Part shown: positions 1 to 11,358 of the stretch, in pieces
Position numbering within the stretch: position 1 is the first letter of the stretch
Layout: every line of letters starts with the position of its first letter
NCBI GenBank assembly: GCA_024663395.1
Contig: JANFAH010000031.1
Coordinates: forward strand, 186,001-250,000
Source: Pisolithus tinctorius
Lineage: Eukaryota > Basidiomycota > Agaricomycetes > Boletales > Pisolithaceae
Reading direction: 5' to 3'
Length of the DNA: 64,000 nucleotides
Translations under genes and position numbers: made by a program
The notes under the pieces: model-generated
Told to the model about the DNA's origin: nothing
Database searches by the model: none
The model's input: only the letters and a program-made list of their open reading frames with translations

Positions 1-1792
1 CGAATATTAGCCAGTTTTTCGCAATGCTAAAGAAGGACAGTCCTCGACACCAGATGGTATATTACCACGTATGTTCAGTGCACTAGACCATGTGTTCTGC
101 CGTTAACGGCCAGTTTCCGCCATAGGCTGGAATGGGTACCAATACTGTCCCTAAGTTATCCAACATCATCGATATGATGGTCGGAACACATTTTGATGCG
201 CATGTAATGGGTGCGTAATCAATATGCCCACATTCACATTTCAATTAATGAACGCCTTTGTCTTTGGTTCCACAGAGGGCTATGAGTTTTTAATGGAGAG
301 CTGCACGTCTCTATTTGCTTTCCCGCCTGATGTGGGGACTGACGTGGGCTTGCACACAGACCAGGCAGGTGACAAGATATGTCTTTTTGGATTCTCGAGT
401 GGGGCCTACACAGCGCGTGCTCTAGCTGGCATGTAAGAGTTTGGCGTGATGCGCACCACGGGCATATTAACTGGATCCAGGCTCCACAAAGTAGGGCTTC
501 TGCCACGATGCAACCACCAACAAGTCCAGTTTGCGTATGAGATGTACAGTCGGGATGATCGGGAAGGGTGGAGGCAAAGTCGGGCGTTCAAGAAGGCATT
601 TTCGATCGACGTTAATGTCGAGTTTGTCGGCGTTTGGTGAGTTTTCGGATTGGTTCAGACCTTGTTGTTGTAGCCCGTTGCCATTGACGCTTCTGAACCT
701 TCAGGGACACGATTAATTGCATAGGCATCGTACCACGTAGATTGCCGTTCACGAGGTCGAATAATAAGATTCGCTACTTCAGGCATGCGCTCTCACTTGA
801 CGAACAGCGAGCGTATGTATTTTTTCTGTACATTCCTCAGTTCCCAACGGAGAACCATCTTTCCATACAGGCGATTTATACCCAGTTTCTGGCATCAAAC
901 GATAGAAACGAACAATGATACACAGGCAGTTCGCCAAGGCGAGACGCCGCACACCTGTGAGAAAAAATCTTACGCTCTCCATATCACACATCACGAAGAA
1001 AGTGGCCTGGACGTACATCATCGAGGGTGCGAGGACCTAGAGTATCGTTTCTCGCAATCGACGACTCCCACCGACGCGCAGGAAGTGTGGTTTGCAGGTT
1101 GCCATCGAGGTGTGTGCCTGGCATTACGACAAGTGGCCATAAAATGATGAGATCTGATTTTTCCCGGAATTTTAGATGTGGGAGGTGGAGCTGTGAAGAA
1201 CGGTGCCAGGCATAGTCTATCACGCATATCTTTGCGGTGGATGATTAGGGAGTGTTTTAAAGCCAGGACTGGCATCCTCTTCCAGCGGTCAATGTTCCAA
1301 CAAATTGGGATGGATCCTGAAACATTGTATCCTCACGTGCTGGAACGCCCACCGGCTTTGACGAACACGCCCACAGCTTCCCCTGTATCGTGCAAACTCG
1401 AAGGAGACTCGTCAAACAGGGACACCGAGGACACCGATTTCTCGAGTGAAGAGCAAGAGGACCTCGCTGATGCATTAAGTCCCATACATGACAGGCTCAA
1501 GATGACGCCTATCTGGTGGATACTTGAGGGTCTTCCGCAACAGCTGTGCTACCAGAGAGACAAGGACAATGCTTGGGTGACTAAGATCAGGTCTGTCACG
1601 AACGTTTTCTCGCTGTATTAAAATTCACTGTTCTTCCTTAGTGTGAACAGGGGTAGGGGTCGCCGCGTTCCAAGACAAAGCGCGGGCGTTCAGGTGCATC
1701 GGACGGTCAGGATACGAATGGAAGCAGAGGGGTTTCCAGAGAAATATCAGCCTAAGGCGGAGGTCGAGGTCGAACCTACCTGGGTCGACTAA
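1..1792 (+). CDS. DUF2235 hydrolase, copy 1 (5' end outside window)
   Basis: This is a fungal protein with the DUF2235 (Tle1-like alpha/beta hydrolase) domain, the fold of bacterial type VI phospholipase effectors; its fungal substrate is unknown. Inferred exons are 1-68, 126-210, 276-432, 481-636, 705-812, 871-1109, 1176-1590 and 1642-1792, all with GT-AG introns. They sum to 459 codons in frame, ending in TAA at 1790-1792. The nucleophile-elbow motif reads GFSSGAYTARALAG, where copy 3 has GFSRGAYTARALAG. Other conserved blocks are VPRRLPFTR, IRYFRHAL, EVWFAGCHR, LRWMIRE and FQQIGMDP. Compared with copy 3, exon 276-432 has absorbed an intron: the donor is changed and the read-through is open. 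The first exon, with the FDGT motif, lies upstream of the window. Function beyond the family assignment is inference. Confidence 0.82.
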
Positions 1793-2568
1793 GGCGCCTA
1801 GATGGAGGGAAATGGAAGGTCTTTGGTTCGCCTGCTTCAATTGGATGATGATACTAGGCCAGGGTATCATATGTCAGGTGATCAAGAGTGAAATCGAATG
1901 AAATCCCGTTCTGTCTCGTAGTAATGACTGACCACAGTGGGTGGGCGAAGGTCCCAAATGTATGAGATACTGCATAAGCGAGTAATGGAATCTGGATATT
2001 GCTCCTGGGGGGGCCTCTGGATGGAGCAGCGCGCACTGAATAAAGTGATTTTGTCAATGCACGACATGCAAGCCGAATGCAAAGCCCGCATAGTGCGACC
2101 GTTTCCCCTCTGATGCCATCTGCTGTCTTATGGTAGTTACTGAATGCCTCGTGCAGAAGCTTGAAATTGCGGAGCTAGAACAGGTTATTTTATGCGACCC
2201 GCAGTTGGTACAATTCACCTTGAACTCACTTCTACAATCATGTTGAGCTTGGAATTCCTACAGACGATAGAGGCACGTGCCGAGGGCATGTAAGACATAT
2301 AATACATGTAAAAGTGGCGAGCACACTCGGAACAGAGGAAAAGAAAAGAAAGAGAATTGGCAACGCTACGTGTCTCCAGAAAAGTATTTAGTGTCGCACT
2401 GAAGGGTTGGTATGACGTTGCATGAGACAATGAAAAAGTCTGGCAGGGCCGTACGAGACGAGTAGTAACCAAGAAAATCAAGGTAACGATGGTATGTTTG
2501 TAGAGGCGCGAAGTGGAAGTGCTTGACATTGAGGGATCTGCCTTGATCCCAAGCTTGGCACGCAATTG
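1793..2568. other. Intergenic, convergent 3' ends of DUF2235 copies 1 and 2
   Basis: No gene is supported here. The part next to copy 2 (about 2400-2568) resembles the 3' flank of copy 3 (about 9070-9211), sharing blocks such as ATATGACGTTGCATG-like sequence and AAAATCAAGGTAACG. The duplication that produced these paralogues therefore included downstream DNA. Confidence 0.6.
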
Positions 2569-4410
2569 TTAATCCATCCATATTGGTTCAACCTTAAGTT
2601 TCGCTCTCGGAAAATATTTCCCTTCCGGAAGTGCGTCTGCTTCCATCCGGATCTTGACCGATCGATGTATCTTTAGGCCCCGCCGTTGATTGGGGATATG
2701 GCGTCCCCTACCCATGTTCACCCTGAGGTCAAATCAAGAGAAATTCAGGCCAGTTCAGCTCACGGACTCCCAAACGGAAGACGAGAGTTACACACTTGAT
2801 AATCTTGGCCCACATGTCATCCTCTCTCTGGTAGCGCTGCTCTTGGGGCAGCATTTCGAGTATCCACCAATACGGCGTAATCATGAGTTGATCGTACATG
2901 GGGCTGAGCGCATCATAGAGATCCTCCATTTCCTCGCTCACAAATTTGCCGTCAGGATCACACTGGATTACTGCATGGTCATCACAAGGTGCGTTAGGGT
3001 CGGCGTTTGCAGGGCTGTTATAAATGGGCGGTGGACGGCAAACCACGTGAGGGTACAATGTTGAAGGGTCCATGCCAATCTGCTGGAACATCGAGCGGTG
3101 GAAGAGAATTCCCACTTCGGCTTTGAAAATCTCTCGAATCATCCACCGGAGAGGGATACGTGCTAGACTGTTTCGAGTACCATTCTTGACGGAACCACCA
3201 CCGACGTCTGAAACAGAGTTACGAATATTAAGACCATGTCAATTTCTAGCCTGTTCGAGCTTACCGCAGTGACATCCTGCAAACCATACTTCGTCGGAAT
3301 CAGTTTGTAGGGTTGAATGAGTATAGCGACGCTTTTCCCCTTCCCGGACGCCAAGCGCGTTTTCGGCGGCTGTGGACCGATTGTAGATGTTCGGCTCGAA
3401 GCGCCTGTACAGAGATTCAGATATCTAAGCATTAGCATATCGTAAACATCCGTCGAGTACATACACACGGTGTTCATCAAGTGCGAGAGCATGCCTGAAG
3501 TAGCGGATCATGGTGTTCGATCTTGTGAAAGGCAGCCTGCGAGGAATGATGCCCACAGACTTAACAGTATCCCTATTCGAAGCACCCACATGCCAAGAAG
3601 TTAGTGGAACCAAACCCTACGACGTCCCAATTAGTTCAAGAAGCTTACCAAACCCCCACGAATTCGACATCAACGTCGATAGAAAACCCCTTCTTGAGTG
3701 CCGTACTCTGCTTCCAGCCTTCTTCATCATCTTTGCGATACATTTTGTATGCAAACAGAAGATGCTGGTGGTTGCAGCGTGGTAAGAGGCCCACTTTGTG
3801 AAGCCTACAGTGGGGCTAAGCAAGTTCTGGCATTTTGCACCCTACGAAAGCCTTACATGCCCGCCAGCGCGCGCGCGGTGTAGGCGCCTGTGGAAAATCC
3901 AAACAGACATATCCTATTCCCAACCTCATCTGTACAGTTGACGTATCGAAGTCATGCGGAGATGTGAGAAAAGCTCACAATTTTGCATCAAGAACTCGTA
4001 ACCACCTGTCAAAAGCAAACGTAGTCGTTAGCGCCGCAACGAGAGGGGGATGCGGAAGCTCTCCGGCATACCCAAAATGTGAGCATCGAGGTCCTTCCCC
4101 TTCACCGTCAGGGGCATCCCGGCCTTATATTGCGCCGGACATGAATGGTAATAAACGCAGGTCGAACGTGACCAAGCCTACCTGGTAGTACACGACTTGC
4201 TGAGAGGGGTCATCCTTTTTCAACATATCGAATAACTGAACGACGTTCGAGTTCTAGCGGCGAGTGGAAGTCAACAAGCTTTGTGGAACGAACAGGACGG
4301 CGACCACCCACATCTTCGTGGAACTGGTTATATGTGCCATCAAAGCAGAGCACGAGAGTGCGATGGGCGTGCGCAGGGGGAATCACGTCGTCCGAAGACT
4401 TCGACATCAT
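2569..4410 (-). CDS. DUF2235 hydrolase, copy 2
   Basis: This is a paralogue of the other two DUF2235 genes with the same intron positions. It reads from ATG at 4410 to TAA at 2571-2569. The start MMSKSSDDVIPPAHAHRTLV leads into LVLCFDGTYNQF, whose FDGT is the N-terminal DUF2235 signature. The nucleophile elbow is GFSTGAYTARALAG (about 3850-3900). Removing the conserved GT-AG introns keeps every exon in frame. Two differences stand out. The N-terminus lacks the roughly 39-residue leader of copy 3. The exon after the second intron is reduced to 17 codons (AGMPLTVKGKDLDAHIL), against 36 in copy 3. The protein may be a shortened functional paralogue or an early pseudogene; there is no stop codon to decide. 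Confidence 0.8.
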
Positions 4411-4441
4411 GATAATGGAACCCTAAGCTAGGCCCGTCAGT

Positions 4442-4484
4442 AACGCTAAGCGCTCAAAACTCGCCATTTTGAGCGCTTAGTGTT
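4442..4484. repeat. Perfect-stem inverted repeat upstream of HET gene and DUF2235 copy 2
   Basis: The sequence CTAAGCGCTCAAAA, a 7-nt loop, then TTTTGAGCGCTTAG forms a 14-bp perfect stem. It extends to 18 bp with one mismatch (4442-4459 and 4467-4484). It lies in the divergent interval between DUF2235 copy 2 (-) and the HET gene (+). It could be a cruciform or regulatory palindrome, or the fused ends of an excised or collapsed inverted-repeat element. The palindrome is seen directly; its role is not known. Confidence 0.75.
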
Positions 4485-4778
4485 TGCCAGGTGTGCATGC
4501 TGTAATTAGTAGCGTGAGCACACTGACAACGTTACGTGGTTAACGAAGGCGACCGAATAACCTACTTCCCGTGATGTGACATGATCTGTGTCGCCCTGCA
4601 ACGAGGCTTGAGTTGAGGTTTGTTTCAAGTCTTCCACTGTCCTTCGACCAGAAGCATATAAGCTACCCATCGCATCTGAAGACACCACCTTACAGTCTTA
4701 GGTACCCGAAGAAGTACGTGCAATGACCTAGACTAAACGTCGCCCCAGTGCTGAGCTGTTTGTCCACCTCTTAAGGAG

Positions 4779-6545
4779 ATGCGGCTATTGGATGTAGACG
4801 CCGTTCTCGACCGGGAAAAGGACATCCAACGAGCTGATCCCAACGTCGAGGTTCTGAAAGAAGCCGATAGCAAGAGTACAAGTTATGCGATACTCTCACA
4901 TCGCTGGGGAACCGAGGTCAGTTATGAAGAGATGATAGGGCTAATGGAGATGGACGACGGAAAGAGGGAGAAGGTTAGAAACCGTGATGGCTACAAGAAG
5001 ATCATCAAGAGCTGCGAGAAAGCTATGAGCGATGGCCACAAGTTCTTGTGGGTTGATACATGTTGTATCAACAAACAAAGCAGCGCCGAGCTATCAGAGG
5101 CCATCAATTCGATGTATCAGTGGTATCGAGACGCGCAGGTGTGCTATGCATACCTCCATGACATTGACGAGCCAGCCTTTCCTGCTGAACCAGACTATGG
5201 CAAGTTCAATTCTTCCAACGGTTGGCCGGAGTGGTTCTTGCGGGGCTGGACGCTCCAGGAACTCATCGCTCCGAAAGAAGTCCAGTTCTTCAACAGGGGC
5301 TGGATGTGTATTGGTGACAAGCGGAATCTGGCACAGAAGTTAGAGCGCATCACACAAATTCCTGACCGTGTGCTAAGGGGTGGTCTGGTGTCAGCATCTT
5401 CCAGTGTCGCCCAAATTATGTCGTGGGCAGCTGACCGGAAGACAACGCGAGTGGAAGATCGGGCGTATTCGTTGTTAGGGTTGTTCGGGGTGAGCATGCC
5501 GATGTTGTATGGAGAGGGGGAGAGGGCATTCCGACGACTGCAACTGGAAATCATCCGGGAATCCAACGATTGTAGCATATTTGCATGGGATCCCTATGCA
5601 AGGGTGCCGCGGTATGGCAGCGTCCTTGCAGATGACCCGAGCTACTTCAGGGCTTGTCGCTACATCCAGAAGGACCCTGATACATCATTCGTCGACAAGT
5701 TGATCATGTATATCGACAAACACAAACTCGGCCGCCTCAAGAACGAAGCCGAATCGCGCAAAGATGCCAAAAAACTTTCTGTTTTCCTCGCTACCAACGC
5801 AGGTATCCAGATTTGCTTGCCCGTCATACCTTATTCCGAACCCAATCCCGTGCCCTATGAATTTCGTTATCTCGACTCTTCCAGGCCCACCACCCTGAAG
5901 GCTATACTGGCATGTAGCGACCAACATGGAGAACTAATCACAATCGATTTAGCCTCCCGTGGATCTAGCTTCGACAGAACTCTTAGCGATAACGAGCTCA
6001 AACAGACATCCCCAGAGTTCATGGAACTCTATCTTACACATCATCAAGTTGACGAGCCAGCCTGTGGTCTTACGCTCGTCGACGCGAATGCGTCGCACTG
6101 TGGTTTCATACGCTGTGGCACCTTCCCTCGCGAGACGACCGGCAATGCTTTCACCCTTTCGTCTCGCGCGAGCGATCTCATCCTCATAATCTATGCCAAC
6201 TACAGTGCCAAATCTCGTTTTGCAGTTGGGCTTGGAAAACACTTTGGCCGGGAATGGATGCACGTCACTTGTGATGAATGCGTTGCAAATCAACAGGACG
6301 ACTGCAAACCATGGTCGAGCTTTGCTGAGAAAGCATATGACATGATGTGGAGTGCACGGGCACGACTTGCCCAGAAGTATCACAGCGACAAGCTGCACGC
6401 CCACCTTTCCCAATCTATTTGGGCTGCAACGGTTGTTTGGGAAACTGACCTTGTGACGGTAGACATTAAAAAATGTGCTGGTTGTTGTGTTGGACCACAT
6501 GAGTGGACGGTTGGTTCTTTCGTCTGCATACACGTGCGGGTCTAA
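4779..6545 (+). CDS. HET-domain (heterokaryon incompatibility) protein
   Basis: A 588-codon open frame without an obvious intron starts at MRLLDVDAVLDRE and ends in TAA. Residues 1-150 carry the HET domain blocks in order: YAILSHRWG, KIIKSCEKA, FLWVDTCCINKQSSAELSEA, and MYQWYRDAQVCYAYL. Then come WFLRGWTLQELIAPK, RVEDRAYSLLGLFGVSMPML and YGEGERAFRRLQLEIIRESND, the usual end of the conserved part. HET proteins trigger cell death when unlike hyphae fuse, and many fungal genomes hold large families whose partners are unknown. The C-terminal half (about 270-588) shows no domain I recognise. The reading frame is intact and CpG-rich, unlike the repeat block to the right, which suggests a live gene. 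No incompatibility role is shown by the sequence itself. Confidence 0.9.
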   Translation: MRLLDVDAVLDREKDIQRADPNVEVLKEADSKSTSYAILSHRWGTEVSYEEMIGLMEMDDGKREKVRNRDGYKKIIKSCEKAMSDGHKFLWVDTCCINKQSSAELSEAINSMYQWYRDAQVCYAYLHDIDEPAFPAEPDYGKFNSSNGWPEWFLRGWTLQELIAPKEVQFFNRGWMCIGDKRNLAQKLERITQIPDRVLRGGLVSASSSVAQIMSWAADRKTTRVEDRAYSLLGLFGVSMPMLYGEGERAFRRLQLEIIRESNDCSIFAWDPYARVPRYGSVLADDPSYFRACRYIQKDPDTSFVDKLIMYIDKHKLGRLKNEAESRKDAKKLSVFLATNAGIQICLPVIPYSEPNPVPYEFRYLDSSRPTTLKAILACSDQHGELITIDLASRGSSFDRTLSDNELKQTSPEFMELYLTHHQVDEPACGLTLVDANASHCGFIRCGTFPRETTGNAFTLSSRASDLILIIYANYSAKSRFAVGLGKHFGREWMHVTCDECVANQQDDCKPWSSFAEKAYDMMWSARARLAQKYHSDKLHAHLSQSIWAATVVWETDLVTVDIKKCAGCCVGPHEWTVGSFVCIHVRV

Positions 6546-7640
6546 CTATCCATGTGGCCCTAGATTAATCATGCATTTCATTCGAAACTGGATGGAACAA
6601 GTCGGCAGGTTTGGCAGGACGAGTCAGCTTCCATGGAGAGAAGGAAGCAATTTGAGGATATCCGGTGAGCTCACTGCTGCAGAGCGCTATGTGGTGTCTC
6701 TGAAGCTACGTTCCGGAGAATAGGAAGCGCTTTTACACCCTAGTGAACATGGTACCCATCTCCTATCATCTTTACTCAAGTAGCTAATCATGTGAGTTGC
6801 AGCATCAACTTACAGGAACCGAAGTTCATCGCAGTCATGGGGTGCGTTGAGGAACTGCATGAAATCTACAAGCACATACTGATTACGGCGACAGAACAGC
6901 CAGATGGCGGATGAAGCAATCACGTCCCTCTCAAATATGTTTGGGCTCAAGGACTTGACAAATTATGTGCGCATTCTTTCTTTCGACACCTCAACCTGCT
7001 CACCCTCGAAGTATAGGTCGGCGAGATAACATTCTTCAAAAAGCTCCCCCTTATGGTGGGAACTAAGCCAGCCGGTGAAGGTGCTGCAGGCGTGGCAGAA
7101 GGTTAGCCTGCCACATTGAATATACTCGTCTACAAAGCTAAATTTTTCAGTCCCCGGAGACGGTTTACAATCATGCGCACCGAAATCGTCGCCGGGGGCT
7201 CTGGTGGCGATAGGTAATCCACCCAAACTCAGGCAACAATCAATAACCATACAGGACCCACGCCTTGAGGTAGCGTTACCTCTTTTACTCAAGGAGTGCC
7301 AGACTCTTGGCATGTGGTATCGCACATCGAGCCGGAATTCTACTACAAAGCAAAAAATAAAGCACGAGGTGAGGTGCATATCGCAAACTCTGGGTGCTGG
7401 GGTAAGTGTTCCCATCAATCGAAAAGAATTGGGGTAACACTAGTTACAAAGATACTTCAGCATATCAGTATGGCCTTCACGTGTGGGCACTTGTGAGTAT
7501 TCCACCTAGGTCATCTCGTTGTAGTACAATTTATTGTGCATTGATCCTAGATGTATTGATTACGACGGGTCAGTACCATCCCTTTTGATATCCAGTACTC
7601 CAAGTCTCGAACACTACATAGGCAACTCAGCACTGGTTCT
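6546..7640. other. No supported gene
   Basis: About 1.1 kb between the HET gene and the decayed ORF at 7644. Several short open frames occur on both strands, the longest being 151 codons on the minus strand at 6963-7418. None has a recognisable motif, consistent codon pattern or paralogue in the window. Confidence 0.5.
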
Positions 7641-7643
7641 ATA

Positions 7644-8549
7644 TTGCAAGAGATAAATGCACTCCAAACGAAACTCGATGCAACAGAGAACGAAGCTGAA
7701 CAACGAGTACTGGAGGAGGACATCACGGGAAAGGCAGGGAAAGCATCCGGTTGCTATCTTTTGAGACTAATAACGCGGGTGTGTACAGATCCTGTGGTTC
7801 TGTTGGCATGGGATCTGCTTAGAAGTGCACGAGCTATTATCAGAGGCAAGTTGACTCCGATTTCTGTCGATGGTATTTGACATCACTCAGGTCTTGAACT
7901 ACATTCGGAAAGCAGGAGAGGTGTATGTAAGTGGTAACGTGAGCGCCGCAGCGTTCATCGTAATCATTGTCACTAGGGTTTACTCAAGATTGGACAAATT
8001 ATTGAACAAGTCATGCCAGACTTGGATGGCGACCAAGCTCACTTGCAACGGTAGGCGACACCATTCGGTATATAATGTTGATACGAATAGCTGAACTATA
8101 CCGGGCCAGCATCATGGCTGATGCAAGAGCAGGCATGTCGAAGCATCAGTTGTGGCTTGCTGCGACAGCTCCGCAGCACACCAACTCGCGAGATGAAACT
8201 ATTTCTAGGGACAAACCCACTCGAAACACGGAGGAAACCAACCTGGGTACGAGCTCCCAAGTGTCCCCTACATCAGCGGATTTGTGAATTCTGGGCGCTG
8301 GCAAATGTACTTTTGGCTTTACCCGAGCGAGTTCGAGGCGTTCACGAGGATCACAGTGGCGTTGATGGGAATCGCGTAGTCACCGCATACACGTTGGTTC
8401 CTCAATGTAACCAGTCTTCTGTAACGATATCCGATGCTTTGAACATGAGAACAATCCCTATGGCTATGAACAACTGTGCAACATACATATACCATTCATA
8501 CGGGAATGCAATCTCCGCAAGCGCAGGTGACGGGCCACAAACACGATAG
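7644..8549 (+). pseudogene. Decayed or multi-exon gene of unknown family
   Basis: Coding-like stretches occur in successive plus-strand frames. Around 7644-7870 there is EINALQTKLDATENEAEQ followed by DPVVLLAWDLL. Around 7870-8050 there is DITQVLNYIRKAGEVYVSG and a leucine-rich RLDKLL stretch. At 8085-8280 there is ELYRASIMADARAGMS, and about 8230-8380 there is SGFVNSGRWQMYFWLYPSEF. The frame changes could be unannotated introns or frameshifts; a stop interrupts near 8384. I do not recognise the family. The order of the blocks suggests one former protein with an N-terminal helical part and a C-terminal Trp/Tyr-rich part. This remains tentative. Confidence 0.35.
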
Positions 8550-9211
8550 GTGGGTTGAGATCTGAGGTACTAAATGGCCAATCATTCTCTCGAGGACAGG
8601 CTCTGCATAGACCGGTGGGTATATTTCCCATTTTACTTTCGCTATGGACCCGTAAAATGCGGGTCAGCTGGCCTAAAGCTATCTACAAGAGTATGTAATA
8701 CTCCCGCGGGTCACCTGGTGCAACTATTTGAAATGGTGGAGCTCATAGAGGTGCGGTCCCGAAAAAGCACAGGTTAGCGGCACTATACTTACCCAACTCA
8801 CCTAACCTGAAATCATACGGTAACTCCGCAACTTCGTTGATCGGTCTTGAAAACCTTAAAGAAAAGGAGACAGGAACACGTGCCAAAGCATGTAAGATTC
8901 ATAGAACACGCAACTGACTGGCAAGGGAGGCGGGCATAATTGCGCTCGCGGCGCGGTACGTACTATGGTACATTCCGGCAAAAAAAGGTGGACGAAGAAT
9001 TACCAATACTAAATGTATTCAGTAAATGATGCTTGAGCGTAGAGGGCAGCATGTAGTGTTGCTCTATACGTTTGATATGACGTTGCATGGTACAGAGTGA
9101 GAAGGCGCGGGAGGAGTAACCAAAAAAAAAATCAAGGTAACGCTGGCAAGTCTCCGGAGGCACGAAGTGATAGAAATGAGGTTCGTCTTGCTTCCATAGT
9201 TGGCGTAACCT
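8550..9211. other. 3' flank of DUF2235 copy 3, no gene seen
   Basis: No coding region is supported. The sequence from about 9070 to 9211 matches the 3' flank of copy 2, so it belongs to the duplicated block. Confidence 0.5.
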
Positions 9212-11358
9212 TTAATCCACCCATGTGGGCGCAACCTTGATCTTCGCCTTCGGCCAGTATTTCCCTTCCGCAAGTTTGTCTGCTTCCATCCGGATCTTGA
9301 CCGATCGATGTATCCTCAGGGTCTCTCGGTTGGGGACATGGCGTCCCTTACCCATGTTTATCCTGAGGTCGGATCAAAAGAAATTCAAACTGGTTCAGTA
9401 TGCGGACTCCCAAGCGGATGACGAGAGTTACACACTTGATATCCTTGACCCAAGTGTCATCCTCATCTCGCTGGTAGTGCTGCTTTTGCGGCAGCATTTC
9501 GAGTATCCACCAATATCGCGCAATCTTGAGTTGATCGTAGATGGGGCTGAGCGCATCGTCGAGATCCTCCATTTCCTCGCTCACAAATTTGCCATCGGGA
9601 TCACACTGGATTGCTGCATCGTCATCATCGCACGGTACGCCGGGGTCGGCGTTTGTCGGGCTGTTAAAGATAGCTGGTGGGCGGGGGGTCACGTGGGGGT
9701 ACAATGTTGAAGGGTCCATGCCAATCTGCTGGAACATCGAGCGGTGGAAGAGAATGCCTATTTCGGTTTTGAAAATCTCTCGAATCATCCAGCGGAGAGG
9801 GATACGTGCTAAACTGTTTCGAGTACCATTCTTGACGGAACCGCCACCAACGTCTGGAGCGGAGTTGCAAGTATTAAGACCATGTCAATTCCTGGACTGT
9901 TCGAGCTTACCGCAGTGACATCCTGCGAACCATACTTCGTCGAAATCGGTCTGCAGGATTGACTCGGTGTAGCGACGCTCCAGATCCTGAAGACTTGATT
10001 CCTGATGGTGTCCATTCGAGCTGCTTTTCTCATGCAGAAGCTTGTCGTGGGGAATATGAATGGAGGAAAACTTCTTGGTGCTTCGAGGCATTTCCCCTTT
10101 CTGGACGCCAAGTTTTTTGTCGGCGTCTGTGGACCGATTGTAGAAGTTCGGCATAAAGCGCCTGTGAAGGATTCAGATATATGAACATTAGCCTACCGCA
10201 AACGTCAGTTGGGTACATACACTCGGTGTTCATCAAGTGCGAGAGCATGTCTGAAGTAGCGAATCTTGTTGTTTGCTCTTGTGAAAGGCAGCCTGCGAGG
10301 GATGACGCCCACAGAGTTAACAGTATCCCTGTCCAAAGCACCCACATGATACAGAAGTCAGTGGAACCAAACCTCATGTCCTAATTAGTTCAAGAAGCTT
10401 ACCAAACCCCCACGAATTCGACATCAACGTCGATAGAAAACGCCTTCTTAAATGCCTTACTTTGTTCCCAGCCTTCATCATCATCCTTGCTATACATTTT
10501 GTACGCGAACGGAACCTGCTGGTGGTTGCAGCGTGGTAAGAGACCCACTTTGTGAAGCCTGTAGTGGGACTAAGCAAGTGTTCCGGTATACAACACTGTT
10601 ACGGAAGCCTTACATGCCAGCCAGCGCACGGGCAGTGTAGGCGCCTCGCGAAAACCCAAACAGACATATCCTATCTCCTGCCTCATCTGTAGGGTCGAGG
10701 TATCAATCACCATTGTTAGTATCAAATGAAGAAATGGAAATGTCGAAAAAAAAACTCACAGTTTTGCATCAAGAACTCGTAGCCACCTGCAGAAAACACG
10801 TGTTTGTTAGGCGCCGCGATAAGAGGATGCGGGTACCGGTGGCGTACCCATGACGTGAGCATCCAGGTTGTTCCCCACCATCGCATCGATGGTCTTGGAA
10901 AGCTTGGCGTAAAAGGGCGTGGCGATTTGAGGGATAGTGTATGTACCTATCCCCGCCTTATGTTGCGCCAGTCGTGAGTGGTAATGGACTCCGCCCCAAT
11001 GTGAGCAAGCGCACCTGATAGTACACCATTTGTTGGGAGGGATCATCCTTTTTCAGCATCGAGAAAAACTGAACGATGTTCGAGTTCTAGCGGTAAGCGG
11101 AGGTCAGTAAGTTGTGCAAGAGGATCAAAGACAACGACCACCTACATCAGCATCGAACTGGTCGCCTGTACCATCAAAGCAGAGCACGAGAGTGCGACAG
11201 GCATGTGCGGGGGGAATCACGTCGTCCGAACATTCTGACATCTTGATGGTCGAACCACCAGCAGTGGGAGAACGGGCTACGTTTGGGAAGTCGGGATAGG
11301 CGTCAGCGAAATGGGATGCATTGAGAAACTGAGAGGGTGGGGAAGAGTTGTCCGACAT
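9212..11358 (-). CDS. DUF2235 hydrolase, copy 3 (complete)
   Basis: This is the best-preserved member of the trio. Ten inferred exons on the minus strand (11358-11146, 11086-11015, 10956-10848, 10786-10760, 10686-10614, 10558-10403, 10328-10221, 10161-9911, 9853-9436, 9362-9212) sum to 526 codons in frame, a 525-residue protein. Every intron is GT-AG. The N-terminus starts MSDNSSPPSQFL and reaches RTLVLCFDGTGDQFD, the DUF2235 entry motif. The nucleophile elbow is ICLFGFSRGAYTARALAG with GxSxG, followed by VIPRRLPFTR, IRYFRHALALDEH, FDEVWFAGCHC, DVGGGSVKNG and FQQIGMDPSTLYPHV. The domain is known from Tle1-like phospholipases; fungal members are mostly uncharacterised. No signal peptide is evident. 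Confidence 0.88.

Noticed and set aside
5949..6533. 194-codon minus-strand frame opposite the HET gene
   Set aside because: It lies wholly within the intact HET coding region on the other strand, with no motif; it is a shadow frame.
6963..7418. 151-codon minus-strand frame with a CHAC motif
   Set aside because: A single Cys pair is not enough; the composition is irregular and nothing nearby supports it.
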